NCBI RefSeq assembly: GCF_001306175.1
Contig: NZ_LGKN01000009.1
Span: 372,001 to 436,000 of the forward strand
Source: Ardenticatena maritima
GTDB taxonomy: Bacteria; Chloroflexota; Anaerolineae; Ardenticatenales; Ardenticatenaceae
Direction: 5' to 3'
DNA: 64,000 nucleotides
Each line of letters begins with the position of its first letter. Positions within the stretch are counted from its first letter, which is position 1. Of this stretch, positions 16,753 to 27,950 are shown piece by piece. The position numbers were made by a program, and so were the translations under genes. The notes below the pieces were generated by a model. That model was not told where the DNA came from and searched no databases. It worked only from the letters and a program-made list of their open reading frames with translations.

Positions 16753-17472
16753 GTGAACCGCGAATATCACAAATGGTACAGCCCCCACCTCAACCGCGAG
16801 ATGGAATTGCTGGTTTTCGGTCATGCCGGCGCGCGCGTGCTGGTCTTTCCCACATCCATGGGGCGTTTTTTTGAATGGGAAGACCGCGGCATGATTGCCG
16901 CCCTGCACCACCACATTAGCCAGGGCTGGTTTCAACTCTACTGCGTGGATAGCGTGGACACAGAATCCTGGTACTGCAAAGGCTGCCACCCCGCCGACCG
17001 TGTACGGCGGCATATCCAATACGAGCAGTACATCATGAACGAGGTGCTGCCTTTCAGCCTGAGCAAGAACCAGCATCCTTTCCTCATCACAACGGGCGCC
17101 AGTTTTGGCGCGTATCACGCCGTCAACATCGCCTTTCGCCACCCCGAACGCTTTGACCGCGTGATTGGCATGAGCGGCATCTATGACATTCGCAACTGGC
17201 TGGACGGCTACTACGACGACAACGTCTATTTCAACAACCCTGTGGATTACATCCCCAACGAACATGAACCGCACCGCCTGGCGGCGTTGAAGCATCTGGA
17301 CATCATCCTTGCCGTGGGTGAACACGACCCCAACATCGAGCACAACCGCTATTTTTCGCATCTGCTCTGGCAAAAAGATATCTGGCACGCGTTCCGCGTC
17401 TGGGAAGGCTGGGCGCACGATTGGCCCTGGTGGCAACAAATGATTGTGCGTTATATCGGCGGCCATGATTGA
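16753..17472 (+). CDS. esterase-family alpha/beta hydrolase
   Basis: A 239-residue putative esterase (esterase-D-like fold). Nucleophile elbow GASFGAYHA with Ser about 117, acid candidate in LAVGEHDPNIEHN, and catalytic His in GWAHDWPWW near the end. There is no signal peptide. It starts at GTG after AGAAGGAG and overlaps the aminotransferase gene by 8 bases. It heads a run of amidoligase genes, so it may hydrolyse or transfer an ester or thioester intermediate. The substrate is unknown. Confidence 0.8.
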   Translation: MNREYHKWYSPHLNREMELLVFGHAGARVLVFPTSMGRFFEWEDRGMIAALHHHISQGWFQLYCVDSVDTESWYCKGCHPADRVRRHIQYEQYIMNEVLPFSLSKNQHPFLITTGASFGAYHAVNIAFRHPERFDRVIGMSGIYDIRNWLDGYYDDNVYFNNPVDYIPNEHEPHRLAALKHLDIILAVGEHDPNIEHNRYFSHLLWQKDIWHAFRVWEGWAHDWPWWQQMIVRYIGGHD

Positions 17473-18316
17473 CGTTTGGCGCTGGCACAACAACACGCTT
17501 GCCCCTGTACGGCTGGCGTCTCCCGCCGCCACGCTCAACGACGCCACGCGCCAACTTCCGCATGGCGCGTACACCACTTTCCGCACCTACCACAACCGCG
17601 CCTGCGTCATCGGCCTGCGCGACCATCTGCAACGTCTTGCGACATCCGCCCGCGCGCTGGGGTGGCGCGGCGCGTGGGATGAAACGGCGCTCCGCACCGC
17701 CCTGGTGCAGGCGCTCGCCGCTTTCCAGGCGCCCGAAGCCCGTGTGCGCCTTGTGCTCGACACCACCCGCTGCCCCGGCGACCTCTACATCGTGCTGGAA
17801 CCACTGCACCCTCTGCCCCGCGAGGTGTACGAGCAAGGCGTCGCCACCATCACACACCACCTGGTACGCCACGCCCCCAACACCAAAACCACCGATTTCC
17901 TCGCGCAGCAAGAACTGTTGCGCCGCACAATGCCCCCTGGCGTGTTCGAAGTGTTGCTTACAGACGCAGAAGGTTGTATTTTAGAAGGGAGTTCGAGCAA
18001 TTTTTTCGCCGTCGCCGATGGGCTGCTCATCACCGCACCCGATGAGACGGTGCTGAAAGGCATCACCCGTTCGCGTGTGCTAGCGCTGGCGCAAGAAGAA
18101 GGTGTGCCCGTTCACTTTGCGCCGGTCTGCCCGCCATTCGAGCGCCTGGATGAAGCCTTCATCACCAGCAGTTCGCGCGGCGTTGTGCCGGTGGTGCGCA
18201 TTGACGACACCATCATCGGCGGCGGCGTACCGGGACGTCTCACCCACCGCCTGCACACGGCTTACAACGCCTACATCGCGCGGTGGTGCGAGCCAATTGC
18301 ACCGAACCCACGTTGA
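17465..18316 (+). CDS. class IV PLP-dependent aminotransferase
   Basis: A 283-residue branched-chain-aminotransferase-fold protein, related to IlvE, D-amino acid transaminase and aminodeoxychorismate lyase (PabC). The PLP lysine is probably in NTKTTDFLAQQ. EVLLTDAEGCILEGSSSNFF is the conserved Glu and cofactor phosphate loop. VLKGITRSRVLALA and FITSSSRGVVPV are later family blocks. Start ATG 17465 overlaps the esterase end. Its company suggests it supplies or trims an amino acid substrate for the ligases; a PabC role cannot be excluded. Confidence 0.82.
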   Translation: MIDVWRWHNNTLAPVRLASPAATLNDATRQLPHGAYTTFRTYHNRACVIGLRDHLQRLATSARALGWRGAWDETALRTALVQALAAFQAPEARVRLVLDTTRCPGDLYIVLEPLHPLPREVYEQGVATITHHLVRHAPNTKTTDFLAQQELLRRTMPPGVFEVLLTDAEGCILEGSSSNFFAVADGLLITAPDETVLKGITRSRVLALAQEEGVPVHFAPVCPPFERLDEAFITSSSRGVVPVVRIDDTIIGGGVPGRLTHRLHTAYNAYIARWCEPIAPNPR

Positions 18317-18349
18317 AAACCAAACCCATACCGAAAAGAGAGGTCGCCT

Positions 18350-19297
18350 ATGCCCGAACCCAAACGCATCGGCTTGCTGGTCGGCGCTGAATGGTCCTGG
18401 CCCCCCGCGTTCATTCACGAAGTCAACAGCCGCAACGTCGGCGTTGTCGCCGAAATGGCCAAACTGGACGCCGTCAAAATGGATGAGCCCGTTCCCTACG
18501 ACGTGCTGATTGACCGCATCTCCCATGAAGTGCCCATGTACCGCACCTACATGAAGTACGCCGCGCTCAACGGGTGCGCCGTCATCAACAACCCCTTCAA
18601 CTGGTCGGCTGACGATAAATTTTTCGACGCCGCGCTGGCGACCAAATTGGGCGTTGCCAGCCCCAAAACCGTGTTGCTCCCCAACAAGGAGTACATTCCC
18701 GGCGTCACCAGCAAGACGCTGCGCAACCTGAAATACCCCATTGACTGGGAAGGCGTCATCGAGTACGTCGGTTTGCCCTGCGTGTTGAAGGACGCCCACG
18801 GCGGCGGCTGGAAAGAAGTGTATGTGGTGCACTCTCTGGAAGAACTCATCGCCCGCTACGACCAGAGCGGATTGCTCACCATGATTGTGCAGGAATTTAT
18901 CGAGTGGGACGCCTATGTGCGCTGTATGTGCATCGGGCGCGAATTCGTCTTGCCCATGCGCTACGACCCGCGCGAACGCATGTACTACGTGGACGACGAA
19001 TACCCCTCGCCCGCCGTTCGCCAACGTTGCATCGAAGACGCCTTGAAACTGGTGCGGGCGCTCGGCTACGACATGAACACCGTCGAATTTGCCATCCGCG
19101 ACGGCGTGCCCTACGCCATTGACTTCATGAACCCCGCACCCGACATGGACATTTTCTCGCTCACGCCCAAATACTTCGACATTGTGGTCACCAAAATGGC
19201 CGACCTGGCGATCGAAAAAGCGCTCAGCCGCCGTGACCATCGGCGCGAATTTTACTGGTACAACGAAGTGCGCCGTGTTGAACGTCAAGGCAAGTGA
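18350..19297 (+). CDS. ATP-grasp ligase, RimK-like
   Basis: A 315-residue ATP-grasp carboxylate-amine/thiol ligase. LPCVLKDAHGGGWKEVYVV is the glycine-rich nucleotide loop, IVQEFIEWDAYVRCMCIG the central strand, and AIDFMNPAPDMD the metal-binding Asp/Asn end. AVINNPFNWSADDKFF is the linker preceding the grasp. Such enzymes form amide bonds through an acyl phosphate. The product is unknown. It is followed after 9 bases by a second, differently organised ATP-grasp gene. Confidence 0.85.
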   Translation: MPEPKRIGLLVGAEWSWPPAFIHEVNSRNVGVVAEMAKLDAVKMDEPVPYDVLIDRISHEVPMYRTYMKYAALNGCAVINNPFNWSADDKFFDAALATKLGVASPKTVLLPNKEYIPGVTSKTLRNLKYPIDWEGVIEYVGLPCVLKDAHGGGWKEVYVVHSLEELIARYDQSGLLTMIVQEFIEWDAYVRCMCIGREFVLPMRYDPRERMYYVDDEYPSPAVRQRCIEDALKLVRALGYDMNTVEFAIRDGVPYAIDFMNPAPDMDIFSLTPKYFDIVVTKMADLAIEKALSRRDHRREFYWYNEVRRVERQGK

Positions 19298-19306
19298 GGC
19301 GGAACC

Positions 19307-20668
19307 ATGCATCCGATTGAGACCATCATCCAAGCCTATCACGACATCTGCGAGCGCGAGCCGCGCCTGGTGGAAGAAAGCGCCGCTATCTTGCAGGCGG
19401 AACAGCCCAAGCGCCGCCTGCTCTTTGGCGACCGCCCGCTCTGCAACGTCTTGCGCCCGCACTTCCTCACACATGAGCAATACACCTACATCCGCCGACG
19501 CATCGGGCTGGTCGCCGACGCTTTGCGCAATGCATTCGAGGCGCTCATGAGCAACCCCACCTTGCGCGCCGAACTCTTCCTCTCACCGCTGGAAGAAGAA
19601 GTCATCCACTACGATTTTGGCTACGCCACCCCGGTGCCCACATCGCGCATGGATACGTTCCTGAGCCACGACGGCACGTTCCATTTCGTGGAATACAACG
19701 CCGAAACGCCCGCCGGTTCAGGCTACGAAGCCGAACTGAGCCGCCTGTTTCTGGAACTGCCCATCATGCAGCGCTTCATGGAAACGTACACGGTCGAAAT
19801 TCTGCCCTATCGCCGCCCCCTGCTCGATACATTGCTCACGCTCTACGAGCAAGCGGGCTTCACCGAGTCCCCCACCATTGCCGTGGTGGACTGGGAAGGC
19901 GTCGCGACGCGCCCCGAACACGAAATTTTACGCGAGTATTTTGAACGCCACGGCTACCCCACAGTCTGGGTTGACCCGCGCCACTTCGAGTACGACGGCA
20001 CAACGCTCCGCGCCGAAGGGCGTCCCGTGCACATCGTGTACAAGCGCGTGCTCACCAGCGAACTGCTGAACCGCCTAGGGCTGGAGACGCCGCTTGTGCG
20101 CGCCGTGCGCGACCGCAATGTGCTCATCGTCAACCCGTTCCGCTGCAAACTTCTGCACAAAAAAGCCATCTTCGCCATCCTCACCGATGAGCGCTTCGCC
20201 CACCTCTACACGCCCGAACAACACGCCGCCATTCGCGCCCACGTGCCCTGGACGCGCATTGTCCGCGAGCGCACCACCTACCTGGACGGCAAGCCCATTG
20301 ATTTGCTGGACTACATCACCCACCACCGCGACCAATTCGTGCTGAAACCCAACGACGAATACGGCGGCAGTGGCGTTGTCATCGGTTGGGATGTCTCACA
20401 AGCAGAATGGGAAAACGCCCTGCAACGCGCCCTGAACGAACCGACTATCGTGCAGCGGCGCGTCAAGGTCGCCCAAGAACCGTTCCCCGCGCTGATTGAA
20501 GGGCAACTGCACATTGCCAATCGGTTGGTTGACCTTGACCCGTACATTTACAACGGCTACGATGTGCAAGCCTGCCTCACGCGCCTTTCCGCCACATCGC
20601 TCCTCAACGTGACAGCAGGCACAGGCAGCGTTGTACCCACCATGCTGGTTGCGCCGCAAACCGCTTGA
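19307..20668 (+). CDS. circularly permuted ATP-grasp-type protein
   Basis: A 453-residue protein related to glutathionylspermidine-synthase-like and circularly permuted ATP-grasp ligases. HFVEYNAETPAGSGYEAELS resembles the permuted N-terminal metal/ADP segment. The C-terminal block DQFVLKPNDEYGGSGVVIGW is the glycine-rich nucleotide loop. PTIVQRRVKVAQEPFP and LVDLDPYIYNGY follow. It is probably a peptide-bond-forming ligase acting with the neighbouring ATP-grasp and GCS2 enzymes. The substrate is unknown. Confidence 0.8.
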   Translation: MHPIETIIQAYHDICEREPRLVEESAAILQAEQPKRRLLFGDRPLCNVLRPHFLTHEQYTYIRRRIGLVADALRNAFEALMSNPTLRAELFLSPLEEEVIHYDFGYATPVPTSRMDTFLSHDGTFHFVEYNAETPAGSGYEAELSRLFLELPIMQRFMETYTVEILPYRRPLLDTLLTLYEQAGFTESPTIAVVDWEGVATRPEHEILREYFERHGYPTVWVDPRHFEYDGTTLRAEGRPVHIVYKRVLTSELLNRLGLETPLVRAVRDRNVLIVNPFRCKLLHKKAIFAILTDERFAHLYTPEQHAAIRAHVPWTRIVRERTTYLDGKPIDLLDYITHHRDQFVLKPNDEYGGSGVVIGWDVSQAEWENALQRALNEPTIVQRRVKVAQEPFPALIEGQLHIANRLVDLDPYIYNGYDVQACLTRLSATSLLNVTAGTGSVVPTMLVAPQTA

Positions 20669-20695
20669 TGAGTGTTCGGATGAGGAGGAGGCTGT

Positions 20696-21838
20696 ATGCC
20701 CATCAAACCGCCCACGCTCACCGTCGGCATTGAAGAAGAATACCAGATTATTGACCCCGAAACGCGCGAGCTCAAAAGCTACATCACCCAATTGCTGGAA
20801 GGCTCGCGGCTCTACCTGCTCGAACGGGACATCAAGCCCGAACTGCACCAGAGCATGGTCGAAATCGGCACTGTTGTCTGCAACACCATCCAGGAAGCCC
20901 GCAACGACCTGGTGCAACTCCGCTGCATGATTGACGACCTGGCGCGCGCCAAAGGCCTGCGTATCGCCGCCGCAGGCACGCACCCCTTCTCATCCTGGCG
21001 CTTGCAAGAAATCACCCCCTACGAACGCTACCTCGGCGTGCTCGAAGACATGCAAGACCTCGCGCGTGAACTGCTCATCTTCGGCATGCACGTGCACATC
21101 GGCGTGGGCGACCCCGAATTTGCCATTGACGCCATGAACGTGTTGCGCTACATGCTCCCCCACGTGCTGGCGCTTTCAACGTCATCTCCGTTCTGGGAAG
21201 GGCGCAACACAGGGTTGAAAAGTTATCGCAGCGTGGTGTTCAAACGCTTCCCCCGCACTGGTTTGCCCGCCATGTTCAACAGCTACGCCGATTTCAAAAA
21301 TTATGTTGATGTGCTCGTGCGCACCAACTGCATTCCCGACGGCTCAAAAATCTGGTGGGACTTGCGCCCCCATCACAAATACCCCACGCTCGAATTCCGT
21401 ATCTGCGACCTCTGCACCAACATTGACGACGCCATCTGTTGCGCGGCTCTTTTCCAGGCGCTCGTCCTCAAACATTACAAAATGCGCCGCGACAACATCA
21501 CTTTCCGCAAATACCCCATCGCCATGATTGAGGAAAACAAATGGCGCGCCGTGCGCTACGGCATCAACGGCAAATTGATTGACTTCGGGCGGCAGGAAGA
21601 ATTGCCCGCCAAACAACTCATCTACGAACTGGTAGAATTCGTGGACGACGTGCTGGACGAATTGGGCACACGTAAAGAAGTCGAACACGCTTTTACCATT
21701 CTGGAACGCGGTACGAGCGCCGACCAGCAAATCGCCGTGTATGAACGCACAGGCGACGTGCGCGCTGTGGTGGACTGGCTCATCGAAGAAACCATGCGTG
21801 GGTGCCGCCTGCCCGACGGTTCACCCAACATCATCTAA
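20696..21838 (+). CDS. carboxylate-amine ligase, GCS2/YbdK type
   Basis: A 380-residue member of the glutamate-cysteine-ligase-2 superfamily. The metal-binding [12 protein letters not shown] is at the start. Also seen are HQSMVEIGT, the active-site [14 protein letters not shown], and [19 protein letters not shown]. The family couples an amine to glutamate-like carboxylates. Without other glutathione genes and beside two ATP-grasp ligases, glutathione synthesis is not the obvious role. An AGGAGGAGG site precedes the ATG. Confidence 0.88.
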   Translation: MPIKPPTLTVGIEEEYQIIDPETRELKSYITQLLEGSRLYLLERDIKPELHQSMVEIGTVVCNTIQEARNDLVQLRCMIDDLARAKGLRIAAAGTHPFSSWRLQEITPYERYLGVLEDMQDLARELLIFGMHVHIGVGDPEFAIDAMNVLRYMLPHVLALSTSSPFWEGRNTGLKSYRSVVFKRFPRTGLPAMFNSYADFKNYVDVLVRTNCIPDGSKIWWDLRPHHKYPTLEFRICDLCTNIDDAICCAALFQALVLKHYKMRRDNITFRKYPIAMIEENKWRAVRYGINGKLIDFGRQEELPAKQLIYELVEFVDDVLDELGTRKEVEHAFTILERGTSADQQIAVYERTGDVRAVVDWLIEETMRGCRLPDGSPNII

Positions 21839-21881
21839 CCCAACCCAGACCGAAGAAGCGAGAGCAGACGCAACCAGAGGC

Positions 21882-23810
21882 ATGCCAACAAACAAACACC
21901 CTCTCCAAAACACACTCGCACCGTTCATCAGCCGCTGGCGCGAAGATGAAGAAGCGCGGGCGGACCTGCTGGCGCGTGAACGGGCGCGCGTGGCGCAAAT
22001 CCAGGCTGGCTTTGAGCGTTTGCGCACCCATCCCCCCGCCTTCGACACCCAGGACCTGGAAACCCTGCTCGCTGCGCTGGACGCGGCACAACTCATCTAC
22101 CGCCAAATCGTCGAAGCCAACGATATCGAAGTCGTCATCCCCCTCTTGCTCGACCTGCTCGAAGGCGATGGTCCAGCCCACGAACGGGTGCGCCGTGTTG
22201 GTCGCGCCCTGCGCTACGCCGGTCCAACCGTGCTCAACGAATTGCTGGGCTGGTGGCATGTCGAAAAACTCGCGCCCCCCACCCGCGCTGTGCGGCGTCT
22301 GCTCACCTTCCTGCACGCCTACGCCACCATCGAGCAAAAACATCTCTTCCGCCATCTGCACGCCCTGGCGGACGCCTACGCCGACGCCATCGAAACCCGC
22401 CTCGCGCCCGACATCCCCCTCGGCGCGGAAGTGGCGGCGTTTTGCGCGTGGCTCGTGCCCCATTTGCGCACCGCCCCCCCGCCGCCCGAAGAACCAGCGT
22501 CTGCACCACTGCACGCCATTCGTGAATTTGGCGCAACATACACCATCACCCCCACCGCCCTGCCCGACGCGCCACTCACGCCCCCCGCGCCGCATACCCT
22601 GGCCGAACATGAAGCGCACATTCGCTCCTTGCTGGTCTTGCCCCCCGACACTATCCGCCGCGCGGTGGCGCACCTGCTGGCCGGGCGACATCTCATTCTG
22701 ACAGGCGCACCCGGCACGGGCAAAAGCCATCTGGCGCTCCTGCTGGCGGAACTGTTCGGCTACTACCCCATGCTCGTCACAGCCACCGCCGAATGGAGCA
22801 CCTTCGACGTGGTGGGGGGATTGCTGCCAACCACCGATGCAGAAGGGCGCATGCGCCCCGAAGTGCGCCCTGGCTATGTGTACGAAGCCCTGCGGCAAAA
22901 CTGGCTCCTCGACGAGCACGACGCGCTTGTGTACGACGCCGAAGGACGCCCCTTGCGCCGCTTCACCGTCATCGAAGGGCGCGAATGGCGCGGCGTCTGG
23001 CTGGTGATTGACGAACTGAACCGCGCCGACATTGACAAAGCCTTTGGCGATCTCTTCACCGCGCTGGAAACCGGGCGGCTGCGTGTGCCCTCACTCGGCG
23101 AAGAACGCACGCAACTTGTGCCCATCCCGCGCGATTTTCGTATCATCGCCACCATGAACACCCGCGACCGCCATCTGCTCTTCACGCTGAGCGACGCACT
23201 CAAACGGCGTTTTGCTTTCCTGCACCTCACGCCCCCCACCTTCGAGCAACGCGATGAAGAACAACACATCGTCCTGCGCCGCACCCAAACCGACCTCACC
23301 ATGCGCGGACTTCCCACGCATACCGCGCTCTTGCGCGCCGCCTTGCAACACCTGCATGCCGCCGTGCGCCTGGTGCGGGCGTATGAACCGCTTGGCACTG
23401 CGTATCTGCTGGCGGCACTGCGCTACGTGGGCGCGGCTGTGCACATCGCCCCACTCGACCCCAACCAGCTCGCCCGCGAAGCCTTCGAGGCGGAAATCAT
23501 CCCCCATCTTGAAAGTCTGCCCCAAATGGCGTACCACGTCATCACAGACGTGCTGGCGGGACACGCCACAGACATCTTTGTCTGGCTCACGCAACGCGCC
23601 GAAGAACCGCTCCACGCCCAGGAAGCCGCAGACGTCGCACAACGTCTGGCGGATTTCCTCGCTCAGGAACATCCCCCCGCCACTGACGACACCCGTCGCT
23701 GGGCGCACGCCGTGCATGCTCTCGCCCATGGCCGACCATCGGCACGTGCCGAAGCGCATGCGCTTGCGGCACACATGCAACAGTGGGCGGCATACTTGCC
23801 GAGGTTGTGA
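21882..23810 (+). CDS. McrB-like AAA+ ATPase
   Basis: A 642-residue protein. Residues 1 to about 245 are a helical region I do not recognise, ending in a Pro-rich linker. The AAA+ module has Walker A LTGAPGTGKSHLALLLAELF, Walker B VWLVIDELNRADIDKAFGDL, sensor-1 IIATMNTRDRHLLF and arginine-finger region DALKRRFAFLHL. These match the MoxR/McrB (AAA_5) clade. No McrC nuclease or VWA partner is adjacent. It follows the amidoligase genes by 43 bases and is closed by a terminator, so it may belong to that operon. Confidence 0.85.
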   Translation: MPTNKHPLQNTLAPFISRWREDEEARADLLARERARVAQIQAGFERLRTHPPAFDTQDLETLLAALDAAQLIYRQIVEANDIEVVIPLLLDLLEGDGPAHERVRRVGRALRYAGPTVLNELLGWWHVEKLAPPTRAVRRLLTFLHAYATIEQKHLFRHLHALADAYADAIETRLAPDIPLGAEVAAFCAWLVPHLRTAPPPPEEPASAPLHAIREFGATYTITPTALPDAPLTPPAPHTLAEHEAHIRSLLVLPPDTIRRAVAHLLAGRHLILTGAPGTGKSHLALLLAELFGYYPMLVTATAEWSTFDVVGGLLPTTDAEGRMRPEVRPGYVYEALRQNWLLDEHDALVYDAEGRPLRRFTVIEGREWRGVWLVIDELNRADIDKAFGDLFTALETGRLRVPSLGEERTQLVPIPRDFRIIATMNTRDRHLLFTLSDALKRRFAFLHLTPPTFEQRDEEQHIVLRRTQTDLTMRGLPTHTALLRAALQHLHAAVRLVRAYEPLGTAYLLAALRYVGAAVHIAPLDPNQLAREAFEAEIIPHLESLPQMAYHVITDVLAGHATDIFVWLTQRAEEPLHAQEAADVAQRLADFLAQEHPPATDDTRRWAHAVHALAHGRPSARAEAHALAAHMQQWAAYLPRL

Positions 23811-23819
23811 AAAACAAAA

Positions 23820-23851
23820 AACCTGCCAGGCGTCCAGGTGCCTGGCAGGTT
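23820..23851. terminator. bidirectional intrinsic terminator
   Basis: AACCTGCCAGGC (23820-23831) and GCCTGGCAGGTT (23840-23851), perfect 12-bp stem, preceded by an A-run. It sits between the convergent AAA+ and mreB genes. Confidence 0.85.
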
Positions 23852-23879
23852 GCCTTCTCGCCACAAGCGGCAAGGGCGT

Positions 23880-24875
23880 TTACAATTCCGGCTGATACTG
23901 CAAAATATCGGGACGCTCCAGCGCACGCCCCGCCCCAATCGCCACACACGCCATCGCATTTTCAGCTACATAGCAGGGTACACCCGTGCGCTGAGTCAGC
24001 AACCGGTCGAGGTTGCGCAACAACGCCCCGCCGCCCGTCAACACGATACCGCGATCAATGATATCGCTAATCAACTCGGGCGGCGTCTTTTCCAGCACAT
24101 TCTTCACCACACGCACAATCTCTTCCAGCGGTTCGGAAATGGCTTCGGTAATCTCATCCGATGAAATTTCCAGCGTCTTGGGCAAACCGGCAACCTGGTC
24201 GCGCCCGCGAATCTCCATCGTCAACGGCTCATCCAGCGGCAACGCACTCCCAATCTGAATTTTGAGTTGCTCCGCCGTTTGGTCGCCGATGATGAGGTTG
24301 TATTTGCGGCGAATGTAGTTGACAATCGCTTCATCAATTTTCACACCGCCAACACGCACACTGCTACTCACCACAATCCCTTTGACGGAAATCACGGCGG
24401 CTTCACTCGTCCCACCGCCAATATCAAGCACCATGTTGCCGGTTGGGGTATCAATGGGCAAGCCCGCGCCAAGCGCCGCCGCCACAGGCTCGTAAATCAG
24501 ATGGGCTTCGCTCGCGCCCGCTTTCAAGGCCGCATCACGCACCGCGCGGCTCTCCACACTCGTCACGCCAACGGGAATGCTCACCACCACCTGCGGCTTG
24601 ACAAAACGCCCCGAAACCTTGCCGATGAAGTATTCGAGCATCTTGCGGGTGACGGTGTAATCCGCGATCACGCCGCCCTTGAGCGGACGCACAACCTCGA
24701 TGGTCTCCGGTGTTCGCCCCAACATTTGGCGGGCGCGCTCACCAATTTCCACAATATGCTGGTCTTTGATACGGATTGCCACCACACTTGGCTCTTGGAG
24801 CACAACACCGCGCCCCTTCACATAGACCAACACCGAAACAGTTCCCAGGTCAATCCCTATTTGCCGTGCAAACAT
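23880..24875 (-). CDS. mreB: rod-shape-determining actin homologue MreB
   Basis: Bacterial actin that directs cell-wall elongation beneath the membrane. The 331-residue product has phosphate-1 [37 protein letters not shown], phosphate-2 [18 protein letters not shown] and adenosine motif [18 protein letters not shown] 24875 is chosen because actin-fold residues begin at once; an in-frame ATG at 24893 would add six residues. It follows the ATP synthase operon behind a stem-loop. Confidence 0.95.
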   Translation of the reverse strand: MFARQIGIDLGTVSVLVYVKGRGVVLQEPSVVAIRIKDQHIVEIGERARQMLGRTPETIEVVRPLKGGVIADYTVTRKMLEYFIGKVSGRFVKPQVVVSIPVGVTSVESRAVRDAALKAGASEAHLIYEPVAAALGAGLPIDTPTGNMVLDIGGGTSEAAVISVKGIVVSSSVRVGGVKIDEAIVNYIRRKYNLIIGDQTAEQLKIQIGSALPLDEPLTMEIRGRDQVAGLPKTLEISSDEITEAISEPLEEIVRVVKNVLEKTPPELISDIIDRGIVLTGGGALLRNLDRLLTQRTGVPCYVAENAMACVAIGAGRALERPDILQYQPEL

Positions 24876-24937
24876 AGCCTCAACACCTTTCATCTGCCGC
24901 CACGCGGACTTCACGCGGCAGTCCATTTACAAGCGGA

Positions 24938-24975
24938 AACGGGTGCCCACCGTCCGGCAACGTGGGACACCCGTT
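24938..24975 (-). terminator. stem-loop between atpC and mreB
   Basis: AACGGGTGCCCAC and GTGGGACACCCGTT form a long stem with one bulged base. The T-run toward mreB is weak, so it may only partly terminate ATP synthase transcripts. Confidence 0.5.
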
Positions 24976-25001
24976 GTACACCTCATCTGTGCGAATAGGT
25001 T

Positions 25002-25451
25002 TTACTCTTCGTAGGTTGTGGGTACGCCACGCTGCTGGCGTCGGCGGCGCACCACTTTCAAGCGCACCTGGTGGCGCATCAGCGCCAGGCGGATGTCCGC
25101 CAGGCTGGGTCCTTCCTCGGGCGGGTTGCGCAACAATTCCTCAGCCCGTCGGCGGGCGGCTTCCGCACGTTCGATATCAATTTCGTCAACGTGCTCCGCG
25201 GTGTCAGCCAACACAATCACCTTATCGGGCAACACCTCGGCAAACCCGCCGCCAATCGCAAAGGGTTCCTCAATGCCACCGGCACGCCGAATAATCAATT
25301 CCCCCGGGCGCAAAGCCGTCAGGGTTGGCGTATGGCGCGGCAAAACGCCCATATCGCCTTCCACACCCGGCAACAACACCATTTCGACGTCGTCCGCCGA
25401 GTAGACTTTGCGCTCGATGGTTACAATGTCCAGGCTCATTTGAGCAGCCAT
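25002..25451 (-). CDS. atpC: ATP synthase F1 subunit epsilon
   Basis: Central-stalk subunit that couples rotation and inhibits hydrolysis. The 149-residue product has a beta-sandwich N-domain (LDIVTIERKVYSADDVEMVL, GDMGVLPRHTPTLTALRPGE) and a C-terminal helical hairpin rich in Arg/Glu. ATG 25451 is favoured over the GTG at 25460. It is the last gene of the atp operon. Confidence 0.95.
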   Translation of the reverse strand: MAAQMSLDIVTIERKVYSADDVEMVLLPGVEGDMGVLPRHTPTLTALRPGELIIRRAGGIEEPFAIGGGFAEVLPDKVIVLADTAEHVDEIDIERAEAARRRAEELLRNPPEEGPSLADIRLALMRHQVRLKVVRRRRQQRGVPTTYEE

Positions 25452-25465
25452 AGGTATCACCCCGC

Positions 25466-26905
<1,440 letters not shown>

Positions 26906-26943
26906 TCAGGTGTTTCCGGCGACTCACTCTTCGATTAGCCGTT

Positions 26944-27819
26944 TCAGGCTTCGGCCTCCTGTGCCTGGCGAAGCGCCTCAGCACCACCGGCAATATCGAG
27001 AATTTCAGCGGTAATCGAAGCCTGGCGGGCTTTGTTGTAGGTCAGCGTCAAATCATCCACCAGGGCTTCGGCGTTTTCCGTCGCGTTGCGCATGGCCACC
27101 ATACGCGCCGAGTGTTCCGAGGCCTGCGATTCCAACACCGCCTGATAGACCAGCAACGAGACTTGCGACGGCAGCAACTCGCTCAACACAGCCATCGGCG
27201 ACGGTTCAATCAGGAAATCAGCAGGCAGTTTCGCCTCAGGAACCGGCTCAATCGGCAACAACTGCCGCACCACAGGCACCTGCCGCATCGTGTTGACAAA
27301 GTCGGCGTAGCAGATGAAGACCTGATCGAACGTCCCATCCAGAAACGCATCGATTGCGACACGCGCAATTGGCGTAATAGCCGTGACCGGCGGCGTATCA
27401 GGCGGCGCCGGAAAATCAGCGTAAATCGGCGGCCCATACTTGCGCATAAAGTCGCGACCTTTGCGCCCCACCGTAATCAACTCAACGGGTGCTTCGGCTT
27501 CTTGAATGAAGCGGTTCGCCGCACGCAAGATGTTGGAAATCAAGGCGCCGGCAAGCCCGCGATCGGGTGTGATGAGAATCAACCCGATTTTCTTGACGGG
27601 GCGCTGCACCATCAAGGGGTGTTGCGCCTCGCCACCGGCGGGCTGGGCTGCCAGATACCCCAACACTTCGCGCGACTTTTCCGCATAGGGGCGGGAGGCC
27701 AGCACACGGTCTTGGGCGCGGCGCATTTTGGAAGCCGAGACGGCTTCCATCGCGCGCGTCACCTGACCGATGTTCTTGACACTCCGAATTCGTCGCTTGA
27801 TTTCACGTAACGTTGACAC
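26944..27819 (-). CDS. atpG: ATP synthase F1 subunit gamma
   Basis: Rotor shaft. The 291-residue product opens with TLREIKRRIRSVKNIGQVTR and AMEAVSASKMRRAQ, and ends with the conserved MRNATENAEALVDDLTLTYN and KARQASITAEILDI. Start is GTG at 27819, following AAAGGAG. Confidence 0.95.
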   Translation of the reverse strand: MSTLREIKRRIRSVKNIGQVTRAMEAVSASKMRRAQDRVLASRPYAEKSREVLGYLAAQPAGGEAQHPLMVQRPVKKIGLILITPDRGLAGALISNILRAANRFIQEAEAPVELITVGRKGRDFMRKYGPPIYADFPAPPDTPPVTAITPIARVAIDAFLDGTFDQVFICYADFVNTMRQVPVVRQLLPIEPVPEAKLPADFLIEPSPMAVLSELLPSQVSLLVYQAVLESQASEHSARMVAMRNATENAEALVDDLTLTYNKARQASITAEILDIAGGAEALRQAQEAEA

Positions 27820-27908
27820 GTACGCACTCCTTTATCATTCCTGTGCAGCGCCTGTTCTCACACAACCCTGCTTGACAAACACCCACTCAGCACGCTGCAA
27901 CGTCGTAT

Positions 27909-27939
27909 CGGCCGACCCCATGTCAAACGGGGCCGGCCG
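27909..27939 (-). other. intergenic stem-loop between atpA and atpG
   Basis: CGGCCGACCCC pairs imperfectly with GGGGCCGGCCG around a 9-base loop in the 131-base gap, the widest gap within the operon. There is no T-run, so mRNA processing or stability control is more likely than termination. Confidence 0.45.
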
Positions 27940-27950
27940 TGGCATGGTTA

